The notes beneath the pieces are model-generated. The model had not been told where the DNA came from. It worked only from the letters and a program-made list of their open reading frames with translations, and did not search any database. DNA of 28,107 bases from a virus, in the IMG/VR virus record IMGVR_UViG_3300037516_000476, positions 1 to 28,107 of that record. The stretch is one strand, 5' to 3'. Positions 9,583 through 17,944 of this stretch are shown one piece after another (the stretch's first letter is position 1; each line of letters begins with the position of its first letter). The position numbers and the translations under genes were made by a program.

Positions 9583-10425
9583 TTAGAACGGTAAATCTTC
9601 GTCTACTTCAGCCTCATCTTGTGGATCAACCACTGGTGTTGAAACTTTTTGTGTACCTATAGTTTCTTCATTTGAAGAATTAGAAGTCCATTTTTTTGTT
9701 TCATTATCCCAACGTGGAATTTCACCTTTAGCAACCATTTCTAAGTAGTCTTCACTTTTCTTAGAATAAACGTCTGACCAAGTCAATTCGTCTTCTAACC
9801 AAGTTTTAGATATGTTTTCATCTTCGTGTAAAGGACCCATATCTTCAGGAATTACCGAATTGATAGAAGTGTACTCTTTACCTGTACCCGCCTTAGTTAA
9901 GGTCAAAGAAATGATTAAATCACGTCCTTTTTGAGTGTCGGTAACATCACCTTTGTTTTTAAAGATTGGGAAGATTTTGTCTAAAATACCATCGCCTTTA
10001 GCGTTGTGTTTAAATCTCCAGAATTTTGGACCATCTTGTTCTTGATCACGGTCGATAACTTTTACGATGTAGAATTTACGTGAACGGTATTGACGAGCCA
10101 ATTCTCTGTCTGACTCAACACCTGTCATCATCAATCCTTCGTGAACCTCATTTAATGGGGAACGTTTACCTTCTTGTTTTGGGTCATATAATTTAACCCA
10201 TTTTCCATCCACCTGAACTTCGTGGAAGTACACCTCTTTAAATGGAGATGAACCGTCTGGTGTAGGAAGAATACGAATTCTTCTCTCTTCACCTTTTGAA
10301 CCTTTAGGAAGTATCGTTACGAAGTACTTCTTCATTCTATCCTCTTGGGATACTCTGTTTGCATTGCCACTTGTGGCGTTCTTGTTTTTTTCGTACTGTG
10401 CTAGTACTGCATCAAATGTTGACAT
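9583..10425 (-). CDS. gp32: Single-stranded DNA-binding protein, T4 gp32-like
   Basis: A 280-residue gp32-type ssDNA-binding protein coating ssDNA at forks and recombination intermediates. The core OB-fold region starts near residue 33 (KKYFVTILPKG) and includes RRIRILPTPDGSSPF, FHEVQVDGKWVKLYDP and SRKFYIVKVIDRDQEQDGP. The basic N-terminal part fits the cooperative-binding domain and the C-terminal 40 residues are acidic. The T4 protein binds zinc with His and Cys residues; this one has no cysteine at all. The end reads DEDLPF, like the partner-binding tip of bacterial SSB. It is flanked by terminators on both sides, suggesting a separate transcript. The start context is ACAATTATG. Confidence 0.88.
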   Translation of the reverse strand: MSTFDAVLAQYEKNKNATSGNANRVSQEDRMKKYFVTILPKGSKGEERRIRILPTPDGSSPFKEVYFHEVQVDGKWVKLYDPKQEGKRSPLNEVHEGLMMTGVESDRELARQYRSRKFYIVKVIDRDQEQDGPKFWRFKHNAKGDGILDKIFPIFKNKGDVTDTQKGRDLIISLTLTKAGTGKEYTSINSVIPEDMGPLHEDENISKTWLEDELTWSDVYSKKSEDYLEMVAKGEIPRWDNETKKWTSNSSNEETIGTQKVSTPVVDPQDEAEVDEDLPF

Positions 10426-10451
10426 AATTGTTAATTTAAGTTATAAACTGT

Positions 10452-10473
10452 TATAGATAAAATATAGATAAAA
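10452..10473. repeat. Perfect 11-bp tandem repeat in the gp32 leader
   Basis: Plus strand TATAGATAAAA occurs twice head to tail (10452-10462 and 10463-10473). On the coding strand this reads TTTTATCTATA twice, beginning in the U-run of the preceding terminator and ending 26 bases before the gp32 start. The leader is almost wholly A/U. It could hold promoter elements or a gp32 autoregulation site; both are inferences. Confidence 0.6.
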
Positions 10474-10498
10474 AAAGCCGGATTACGAAATCCAGCTT
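10468..10498 (-). terminator. Intrinsic terminator after DUF5856 gene
   Basis: On the minus strand AAGC-x-GGAT ... ATCC-x-GCTT (10475-10498) forms a 9-position stem with one mismatch and a 6-base loop, followed by TTTTT then ATCTATA. It lies about 30 bases after the stop of the DUF5856 gene and ends the late-gene run coming from the baseplate block. Confidence 0.82.
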
Positions 10499-10528
10499 AA
10501 AGTTTTTTAAAAAAAGTTTTTTGGTTTT

Positions 10529-10900
10529 TTATTCCAATGTTAAAAGATAAGATAATTTATTTAATTCTCCTAACATTTCGTCACGGATGTTTAATAAATC
10601 GGTATCTGATGGTTCCAATTGTTCTGACATTTGGACTAAAGATTCTCTAACAGTATTAACTAATCCCTTCATATCTAATTCTGAAAGGTTACTCAATTGA
10701 ATGGTTTTAGTTTCTTCGTCCAATGTAAATCTACCATATTTTCCCATTGCAGATTCAACAAAGGTGTCGATTAAGTCACTTAATGAATCATAAAATCCAC
10801 CAAACGCGTTGTGTCTAGCAAACCCTTTGGTTTGCCAATGGTTAATCTTCATTTGTATTTGTAAACCTAATAAAAAGTTTACATTAGAACTTAAATTCAT
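10529..10900 (-). CDS. DUF5856 / ferritin-like four-helix protein
   Basis: A 123-residue all-helical protein resembling phage DUF5856 proteins, which have a ferritin/Dps-like look: helix 1 LLGLQIQMKINHWQTKGFA, then FYDSLSDLIDTFVESAMGK, then two C-terminal helices (LVNTVRESLVQMSEQL, NIRDEMLGELNKLSYLL). The residues H21-W22 and D-x-x-D/E in helix 2 are the sort used in Dps ferroxidase sites, but only a partial set is apparent. Function is unknown. It overlaps the preceding gene by 17 bases, so the two are translationally coupled, and a terminator follows. Confidence 0.75.
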   Translation of the reverse strand: MNLSSNVNFLLGLQIQMKINHWQTKGFARHNAFGGFYDSLSDLIDTFVESAMGKYGRFTLDEETKTIQLSNLSELDMKGLVNTVRESLVQMSEQLEPSDTDLLNIRDEMLGELNKLSYLLTLE

Positions 10901-11519
10901 TTTCTTCTTCGTCTGGGTTAAAAGATGATTTTATGGTATCTGGTGAGTAATCTTGAACGTCTTGTTTAGTTAAAACATACTCATTTTTACCAGAAGCTCT
11001 CATTTCACCTTGTTTTTGATTAAAGAATTCGTTTGGTCTTTGGTTAAACGGATATGAATCCAAAGAACGCATCTCAAGTTTTTCTTGAGGTGTTTCTGGT
11101 TTCATTTGTTGTACTTGTGCACCTAATTGGTCGATTTTAGCAACCACTTGGTCCATTTCACCTAATTTAGCTTCAAGGTCTGTTAATTTACTAAATACAT
11201 CATCCATTTTGTTCAAAACAGATACGTGATCCGCTTTATTGTCATCGATGTTGTTTTTGATACTTTTAGTCATATTAACTAAATCAGTAATATCAATTTC
11301 TTCAGTACCTCCGTCCGCTGGTGCATCTCCTACTGGTGCGTCCATTGGTGGTGCCGCAGGATCAATCGGAGCAGCTGGGTCAATAGGTGCCGCAGGATCA
11401 ACTGGGGCAGCTGGGTCAATAGGCGGTTCTGGAACTTCTTGTTCCATAATCATCTTAGAACCATATTTGTTGATTTGTCTATAACGCTTCAACTCGTCGT
11501 GTAATTTTTTCTCTAACAT
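10884..11519 (-). CDS. Pro/Ala-repeat and coiled-coil protein, unknown
   Basis: A 211-residue protein not assigned to a family. Residues 1-25 are basic and helical (EKKLHDELKRYRQINKYG). Residues 34-57 are four copies of [I/V]DPAAP, continuing in a Pro/Asp/Gly-rich linker to about 72. Residues 75-140 show heptad-like spacing (SVLNKMDDVFSKLTDLEAKL), consistent with a coiled coil. The C-terminus is polar and acidic (NPDEEENEFKF). The layout of basic head, stiff linker and coiled coil suggests a structural or assembly protein; its place after the baseplate genes fits, but this is inference. It overlaps the next gene by 17 bases. Confidence 0.72.
   Translation of the reverse strand: MLEKKLHDELKRYRQINKYGSKMIMEQEVPEPPIDPAAPVDPAAPIDPAAPIDPAAPPMDAPVGDAPADGGTEEIDITDLVNMTKSIKNNIDDNKADHVSVLNKMDDVFSKLTDLEAKLGEMDQVVAKIDQLGAQVQQMKPETPQEKLEMRSLDSYPFNQRPNEFFNQKQGEMRASGKNEYVLTKQDVQDYSPDTIKSSFNPDEEENEFKF
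11350..11421. repeat. Two 36-bp tandem repeats encoding DPAAP units
   Basis: Two adjacent 36-bp copies (11350-11385 and 11386-11421) differ at three positions by eye. Each encodes two six-residue [I/V]DPAAP units whose codons alternate in wording, so the array seems to have grown by copying a 36-bp rather than an 18-bp unit. Confidence 0.8.
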
Positions 11520-11523
11520 AGTT

Positions 11524-11727
11524 TTAATCTTGTAATAATTGTCTACCGTCGTTGGTAATATATTTTTTATTTATTCTTTCAACTATACCGTCTTTTTCTC
11601 TGATAGTATAACACTCTCCTGTTAACATATCACATTCTTCTCTTTCCATTCCATCATTAGAAACATTTCTAACTTGTTTTGGGTTTAAGAATTGATTAAT
11701 ACTGTCGTTCATTTTATTATTTTCCAT
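11524..11727 (-). CDS. Small unknown protein with two cysteines
   Basis: A 67-residue protein starting MENNKMNDSINQF, not recognised. The middle part (EREECDMLTGECYTIREKDG) is probably the conserved part and has two cysteines seven apart, followed by the basic segment VERINKKYI. An ATG 18 bases earlier (11745) would add MYILKI; I prefer 11727 because it has the AAAATTATG context seen at other starts here. The gene follows the 1952-residue gene by about 45 bases and ends 4 bases before the next start, so it is probably co-transcribed. Confidence 0.62.
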   Translation of the reverse strand: MENNKMNDSINQFLNPKQVRNVSNDGMEREECDMLTGECYTIREKDGIVERINKKYITNDGRQLLQD

Positions 11728-11772
11728 AATTTTTAAGATATACATATAAATATCCCATAATTCTTAATATTC

Positions 11773-14700
11773 CTATTTAATACTAAAATAGATAACTTGT
11801 CCTTCGTGGGTATCTAATAATTTCATAAGTGATTCCGATAGAGCTATACCATAACCATTCACACTTGGTCCTATATTAACTGGTCCTTGTGCTTTAAATG
11901 GTACGTTTGTTAGTGTCCTATTTAAAGAATAGGATGGGGTTATCATCTTTTCAGTACCATTATTTGGGTTTAAAAACGTAGTTGTCCCTGTTCCAATATG
12001 GTCAGGTGTGATGTTACTTTGTAGTATAAATTTGGTTGAATAGAAATTTTCTGTTTTTGAATAATTCTTAAGTTCTTTCCAAGATAATCCACCGTTACCA
12101 TCTTTATCAGTAACAACTTGATTTTTAAATCTACTAACAATAGCCATATGGGTATCTTCTGCAATTGGATACGCTTCTGATCCCATTCTCGCAACAACCG
12201 CTCTAAACCAGTCTCCACCTTTATATTTAACTTTTTGAATATATTTCTCACCATTAAATCCATTATACGGAATACCGAATGATGTAACCCCCGATTCCAA
12301 TACTTGTTCTTCTCCAGGTATTTTAATTGTACCTTTATCAATAACAAAGTCACCTTTACCTGGAATCTTTAATGATTCTTCTGTGGTTACTTTTCCAGAA
12401 TTTTCTGCTGCTGTTTTTGCTTTCGCCTTTGTTAGTAATCTATCAAATAATGATTTATAACTTGACACAAACGAATCTTCTGGATCAGGTAAACTTGCCT
12501 GAGGTATTCTACTTCCTTTAAATGTTGTTGTAATTGAATTATTTCTAATACTATGACTAACTTCAGTAATCCAATATGAACCACGGAACATAGGGATGTT
12601 TTTCAAATAAAAGAACATTGTTGGTTGAATCATAACATTACCCATACAAGTAACTTCACATTGATATGAAGCTTGTCTGTAATAATCAAATAATCCAATG
12701 TCAACATTATACGTTCCCGCTCCAGATTCAGATCTTGCCAAGTTTTCTAATACAACAAAAGATTCTGATGTGTTTTTAATTGTGGATTGATCTAAACTAA
12801 CACCTTTAAACATACTTTGATTTTGGTCACCAAAACTAACCTCAAACGCAACCACCTTATTTGATTTGGATAAATTCTCCGTATCAAAAATTTTAGGTAA
12901 CGTTACAATTAGTGGGTTGTTATTAACATCTGATATATTAAAACTATCATCACTAAATCTATAATTTTTATTCATATCCGAAGGACGCTTGGATGTTGGT
13001 CCCGCAAATTGAATAACTGTTTTAGGTGACGACTCTTGGTAATCAACTTCTAAAAATGTTCCAAATAAATTATTCGCAACTGTATGTGATGGAGTAATTT
13101 TACTTCTTGTTGTTAATCCATTACCATAAAAGTTAACATACGCGGGTAGTGTTCTCATATCGAAACCACTTCCCTGTATTAACATTGAGATTGCACTATA
13201 TAAACTTGCCTTATCGTTTTTAGGGTCAATTATTGAAACAAACCTTTCTAAATTTAAATAAGCTTTATCTCCAATATCTTTATTCGCTTTATCTAAAAAT
13301 AAAAATTCCTCCATTAACAACCTTTGTCCAATTGAATTACCGGAGGACCATTTATCGTTAAATGATTTAAAGAAATTATATATTTCTACTTTTAGGTTTC
13401 TATTGTTATATCCATCAACAAAATCAATCGCGTGGACGTGGTCTTTATTTTTTATACTTCCCAACTTACCAATCAATAAGGTGATGAATAGTTGATATCT
13501 TGAATTTGCTCCTGGTGTTGCTGGAATAGCAAATGGAGGTACTATAGATAAGAATGTTAAAGGTAAACCATTTAATATAGTAGTACTTATATAATCTTGA
13601 AATATCTTTTTAACATCGGAACCTCCTGATTGTCTATATCCTGCATAAATCAATATTAACGGTCTAAACTTAAGAACGTTCTCTTCGGATAGTTCAATAT
13701 TATTTTTTACAAAAAAATCTAAATAATATCCACCAATATCTTCACCAACATAAAGTTCAATGTATTTTAAATTTCCAGATTGTGATGAACTATACTTGTC
13801 ATATTTTAAAGAGTTACCCGAAATACCTACAAACCCTTCAATTATATAAGGGTCAAGTTCTTTTGGGTTTCCTAATTTAATTTCTAATAAGTTACTATAA
13901 TCTATAATTTCATCTGTTAACTTAATTTTGTTTTCAGATTGTCTATCTTTTATGAGACTTACAAGTTCTTCAAATGTTTTACCTTCATCAGATGTTTCTT
14001 TCTTAACCGAAAGAAGTCCTTTTAGTAAATCTTGAAAATTATCGTATTTTACTTTGGAGAATTTCTTATAAGGGGTCTCCTCATTTAATTTTTCAGTTGC
14101 GAACTGTAAAAATATATCTTCAAACTGGTCTAATATTGCCGGACTAAATGTTGCAATTAAATCAATAACTTTTTTTGTGTTACCTTCAGCGGTATAATCT
14201 CCATTTGTGTTTGTATTATATTCATTGTATTTAAAAAATGTGCTTCCACTATAATCTCCGTTGATGTAGTTATCTTCCCACATCGTACTATAGTAAATTT
14301 GATTACCTCTATCAAATGAATCTGTATTAATAACCATTTCCGCCGTATTATTAAAATCGGCGTATTTGTTATCACCATCACAAGGTAATGGTGTATATCT
14401 TAAATCAGCTGGATTAAATTTGGAATTATCAACAAAGGATGTCCAATATCTTAATCCGTTTGATTTGATTGTACCTCTTGTTTTAATTCCACCATTTATA
14501 ACATTACTAAAATATGAGGTGTTACCTGAAAGTACCTCATAATGATTGTATCCATTTACCACTTGATGAAATATTGCATCATAAAATGGATGTATACCAA
14601 TATCTTTTGAGTCACTAAATGTTGCCCCTGTTGGTATTGGGAATCCTCCCACAAAATTAAATCCATTTGGAAATACAGTAAACTCATTGGATGTTCTACC

Positions 14701-17631
14701 TGAGTTAAAAAATAAATTAGCGTTAATATTTTTAGTTGTTCCTGTTGAATCAAGGAAACCATCTAAAATATCAACACCATCTAATATTTTCTTTTTATAT
14801 CTGTGATATATCGAACCCCATTTCACAATTAAATGATATGGTACATAATGTGTTGAACTGATTTCTCTAAATAATGACGATACTCTAACGGGTGGTAAAA
14901 GTACTGAGGTTGGTGTATCTTGTTTACCGTCCAATTCAATAAACGATATCTTATCGGTTAATTCTACAAATGGTAATGAGTTTAATAACAAATACGCCGA
15001 ACCAACATATTTTGAATATGGGTTGGTTTTTGTAAAATCACTAAATAATTGTCTATGAAAGTAAGGTGTGTTTAATACATTTTCAGTATGTGTGGCAAAA
15101 GACATAGATTGAGTAAATAAGTTAGCGTATTTCTCATTCTTTTTATATCCTTCTTTAACCCAATTATATGTTCCAACTGGTGTTGTAATAAAACCCTTAT
15201 CTGGTCTAACTTTTAATACTCCTTTAAAATTCAAATCATTTTCTGAGAATGGTTTATCAAGATAAGTCGTATATGTTGGTGAATTAAACGGATAAATATT
15301 TTTTCTATATGGTTCTGGAGTATATTTTAATAATTGATCATTAATTGTATTATATAATTTTTCGTTTTTAGGTTTTTTGGTTATACTATTGTCATATTGT
15401 TTAATATCAAATGGAGCATCTAACAAATCCTTAATGTACGGTTGAGTTGGTATACTGTCTCTATAATATGGACTTCTTTCAAATGGAGATAGTCCTTGCA
15501 TATATGTTGTTAAGTTCTCAACAGTTTTAATATTTGTATTTAAAATGTCAATAAGATCTGGCTCCTCACTTATTACTTCATTAATTGTTTCATATTCAAT
15601 ATTAACCAATTCTTTAATTATTGTTGCATCAAATGAATCAACGAAAGTCATAATTTTAGCTCTTTCGTGTAGTTCATATAAAAATGAAACTAAACTTCTA
15701 TCACTATATGGAATACTATTTGAAACTTCAAATAATGAACTTACTTGGTTGACTTTGGAATCGTCTAAATCACTTTCAAATATATAATTAATGTTATTCA
15801 CACCACCTTCTTTTTCGGAGTTGGGGTCACTCTTATTGGTTGATACCGCAATGTATTCCTCAACAAATGCAACCTCAGGCCATAACAATGGGTTGTTAGA
15901 TTGTAACTTCTCCCTAAGTTCGGGTTCTCCTGGGTATGCAATAACTTTTTTCTTATCTGTTGGTAATGTTCTTTTAATTTCTGGCCAAGGGTAAATTGTT
16001 TCTCCAATACTTTCATCAGAAAAACCTTTTAATTTTCCTTTTCTATCGTTAGCAACTTTAAATGCATCTTGATGTACTTCTTTCATTAATCTGACGTACA
16101 CTTCCGCGTTAGCTAATAAAACGGCGAATAGATTTCTAACGGTAGGTTCAAATCCAATTCCTAATTTTGGATTTTTAACCACTTCATTCATTTTTCTTTC
16201 TACCTCTTTTTCTATTTTTTGTTTTTGTTCAAAAAACGTTCCTCTAATTTCACCAACATCCTGTACTAATTTATCAATTGCAACAACATATTCCCCTCTT
16301 TCATTTTTCTTATAGTAATTACCTGCATTACTTATATTTTTTGATAGAAAAGAAATGGTTACATTTATTGATTTATCTGTTTTCTTTTGTAAATTATTAT
16401 TTAAAGCTGCACTATTTTTTAATTTTTCGTTGTATAGTACTAACAAACCCTCTAAAGTTTTATAATTTTCTTTACCTTCAATATTTTTCAAATCAGATTT
16501 GTTCTTATCACTAAGACCATAATATCTAATATAGGTGTTCAAACCATTAATATCTTTTCCTGTAATCGTATCTTCGTATGAACTTTTATTTAAATGTATA
16601 GATGCCCAATTTTTTATTTCTGATTCAAAATTTGTTAAATCTTTATCATAGTCTTGTAATCCAGCCAAGACTTTGGTGTCTATTACTTCACTGAATATTG
16701 TTTGTTCTAATATTTTATCTAACGTCTCCGCAATTGCACCAATTTCTCTAACCGTTTTTACTGGAAAGTCTTGTGGTATTAATTTTTTTCTTTTCATTTC
16801 CGAGTAAACGGAATTGAGCATCGCATAACCCTTTGATGATTTGAAAACTTTTTGAGTCGATTTACCCGTACTTTCGTTAAACTCAACGGGTTTTGTTGAC
16901 TCCTTAAGAAACATATATGGAGCATTTAGAACACCTTTTAACGGTATGTCATTCATAAACGCAAACGATGAACCGACAAATGATGTGGCAATTTCAAAAT
17001 TACCATTTGATTCGTTATATCTTGAGTTAAATTTTACTAAGTGTAATCTATATCTAATTGCCTTACCATAAAATCCTTTAACCGTTAAATAAAATATTGG
17101 CCAAGGTAAATGAAAGAAAGCTTGATATGGTGAATTCTCTGGAGATTCAAAAAGAGTCTTACCTCTAACATCAATAAAGTTAATATTGATTTGAGGTATA
17201 AAATTTGCTCCTTTTACTAATATACTAATGTTATCAATACCAAATGATTGCCCAGTTTCGTCACTTTGATAAAACTCATCTACACCGTGAAGGTTACCAT
17301 TTTCATCTTTTGTAACTTTTTTAGGTTTACTTTCAAAATAAGAATCGGTCCATTGAGTTGTGTAATCTCTATCAGTAGTTGCACTACTTAAAAAGTTCAG
17401 AGTTCCTTTGGCAATGTTTTTTAATGTATTCTTGTCGTCGTTTGAAACAAGTGTTGACCTAGGAACAATATCAGCTTCAAGATTAACAAACATAACCAAG
17501 TTTTCCTGTTTTATTCCTCTTGGTTCTATTTCACCATTAATCACGACACTATTAGGGTCGATGTACATCAGATTGTTCTGATCGACCTTAACTAATATTT
17601 TCTCACTATTCGATAAATCATTGTTCCCCAT
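11773..17631 (-). CDS. Giant baseplate protein with hub-like C-terminal region
   Basis: A 1952-residue virion protein. Residues about 130-245 are beta-rich (FHLPWPIFYLTVKGFYGKA, then GNFEIATSFVGSSFAFMNDI) and look like a baseplate or tube-contact domain. Helical and coiled parts fill about 380-530. Residues about 1640-1710 (ASYQCEVTCMGNVMIQP, then GSYWITEVSHSIRNNSI) match the usual gp27/gpD hub pattern of 'G...i.P...y.V..V.H.i'. Residues 1842-1853, DKDGNGGLSWKE, fit an EF-hand calcium loop. The place after gp53 corresponds to T4 gp5/gp27, but I see no lysozyme domain. It overlaps gp53 by 14 bases. A hub or hub-linked role is inferred; the middle is unassigned. Confidence 0.72.
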   Translation of the reverse strand: MGNNDLSNSEKILVKVDQNNLMYIDPNSVVINGEIEPRGIKQENLVMFVNLEADIVPRSTLVSNDDKNTLKNIAKGTLNFLSSATTDRDYTTQWTDSYFESKPKKVTKDENGNLHGVDEFYQSDETGQSFGIDNISILVKGANFIPQININFIDVRGKTLFESPENSPYQAFFHLPWPIFYLTVKGFYGKAIRYRLHLVKFNSRYNESNGNFEIATSFVGSSFAFMNDIPLKGVLNAPYMFLKESTKPVEFNESTGKSTQKVFKSSKGYAMLNSVYSEMKRKKLIPQDFPVKTVREIGAIAETLDKILEQTIFSEVIDTKVLAGLQDYDKDLTNFESEIKNWASIHLNKSSYEDTITGKDINGLNTYIRYYGLSDKNKSDLKNIEGKENYKTLEGLLVLYNEKLKNSAALNNNLQKKTDKSINVTISFLSKNISNAGNYYKKNERGEYVVAIDKLVQDVGEIRGTFFEQKQKIEKEVERKMNEVVKNPKLGIGFEPTVRNLFAVLLANAEVYVRLMKEVHQDAFKVANDRKGKLKGFSDESIGETIYPWPEIKRTLPTDKKKVIAYPGEPELREKLQSNNPLLWPEVAFVEEYIAVSTNKSDPNSEKEGGVNNINYIFESDLDDSKVNQVSSLFEVSNSIPYSDRSLVSFLYELHERAKIMTFVDSFDATIIKELVNIEYETINEVISEEPDLIDILNTNIKTVENLTTYMQGLSPFERSPYYRDSIPTQPYIKDLLDAPFDIKQYDNSITKKPKNEKLYNTINDQLLKYTPEPYRKNIYPFNSPTYTTYLDKPFSENDLNFKGVLKVRPDKGFITTPVGTYNWVKEGYKKNEKYANLFTQSMSFATHTENVLNTPYFHRQLFSDFTKTNPYSKYVGSAYLLLNSLPFVELTDKISFIELDGKQDTPTSVLLPPVRVSSLFREISSTHYVPYHLIVKWGSIYHRYKKKILDGVDILDGFLDSTGTTKNINANLFFNSGRTSNEFTVFPNGFNFVGGFPIPTGATFSDSKDIGIHPFYDAIFHQVVNGYNHYEVLSGNTSYFSNVINGGIKTRGTIKSNGLRYWTSFVDNSKFNPADLRYTPLPCDGDNKYADFNNTAEMVINTDSFDRGNQIYYSTMWEDNYINGDYSGSTFFKYNEYNTNTNGDYTAEGNTKKVIDLIATFSPAILDQFEDIFLQFATEKLNEETPYKKFSKVKYDNFQDLLKGLLSVKKETSDEGKTFEELVSLIKDRQSENKIKLTDEIIDYSNLLEIKLGNPKELDPYIIEGFVGISGNSLKYDKYSSSQSGNLKYIELYVGEDIGGYYLDFFVKNNIELSEENVLKFRPLILIYAGYRQSGGSDVKKIFQDYISTTILNGLPLTFLSIVPPFAIPATPGANSRYQLFITLLIGKLGSIKNKDHVHAIDFVDGYNNRNLKVEIYNFFKSFNDKWSSGNSIGQRLLMEEFLFLDKANKDIGDKAYLNLERFVSIIDPKNDKASLYSAISMLIQGSGFDMRTLPAYVNFYGNGLTTRSKITPSHTVANNLFGTFLEVDYQESSPKTVIQFAGPTSKRPSDMNKNYRFSDDSFNISDVNNNPLIVTLPKIFDTENLSKSNKVVAFEVSFGDQNQSMFKGVSLDQSTIKNTSESFVVLENLARSESGAGTYNVDIGLFDYYRQASYQCEVTCMGNVMIQPTMFFYLKNIPMFRGSYWITEVSHSIRNNSITTTFKGSRIPQASLPDPEDSFVSSYKSLFDRLLTKAKAKTAAENSGKVTTEESLKIPGKGDFVIDKGTIKIPGEEQVLESGVTSFGIPYNGFNGEKYIQKVKYKGGDWFRAVVARMGSEAYPIAEDTHMAIVSRFKNQVVTDKDGNGGLSWKELKNYSKTENFYSTKFILQSNITPDHIGTGTTTFLNPNNGTEKMITPSYSLNRTLTNVPFKAQGPVNIGPSVNGYGIALSESLMKLLDTHEGQVIYFSIK

Positions 17632-17944
17632 AATATAAATTATACAATTCTACACCTCTTTTATAATCTTGTAAAGAGGTAACCAAAGGAAAAGGAATTC
17701 TAAGGATAAAATTATCGGGGATTTCAAATTCATTTGTTCCCGCTAAAGCGTTGGCATTCATAATTAACCACCCAAAAATTGGTGTTCCGTAAAACTCTTG
17801 CGATAATTTATCTAATCTATCTTTTCCATTTTTATATTGGTGGTATTTGTCCGAACCCTTGATTGGGAGTTCAATACCTGGTACTATTCTAAAGCTACCA
17901 TCTTCCATAAAAAGTTCATATCTGTTAAAATAACTACGGGACAT
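17618..17944 (-). CDS. gp53: Baseplate wedge subunit gp53-like (LysM-like)
   Basis: A 108-residue protein matching the gp53/LysM-like wedge family: YKNGKDRLDKLSQEFYG, PIFGWLIMNANALAG, then FEIPDNFILRIPFPL. This reads as a LysM-type beta-alpha-alpha-beta unit with the family's RIPFP ending. T4 gp53 is 196 residues, so this is about half size and holds little beyond the LysM-like core. In T4 gp53 binds the gp6-gp7-gp25 wedge and joins wedges together. It overlaps the 1587-residue gene by 11 bases and the 1952-residue gene by 14, so the three are tightly coupled. Confidence 0.8.
   Translation of the reverse strand: MSRSYFNRYELFMEDGSFRIVPGIELPIKGSDKYHQYKNGKDRLDKLSQEFYGTPIFGWLIMNANALAGTNEFEIPDNFILRIPFPLVTSLQDYKRGVELYNLYYGEQ

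Noticed and set aside
11239-11484. Plus-strand Gly/Ala-rich 81-residue ORF
   Set aside because: It is the antisense shadow of the DPAAP repeat and coiled-coil region of the minus-strand gene.
11746-11760. TATAAATA, the T4 late promoter motif, near 11750, 24630 and 26155
   Set aside because: It reads TATAAATA only on the plus strand while all genes run on the minus strand; in such AT-rich DNA chance matches are expected.
11970-12353. Minus-strand ORF of 127 residues within the 1952-residue gene
   Set aside because: It is an out-of-frame shadow of the longer gene, with no recognisable domain, and the long frame continues without break through it, including the EF-hand-like loop.
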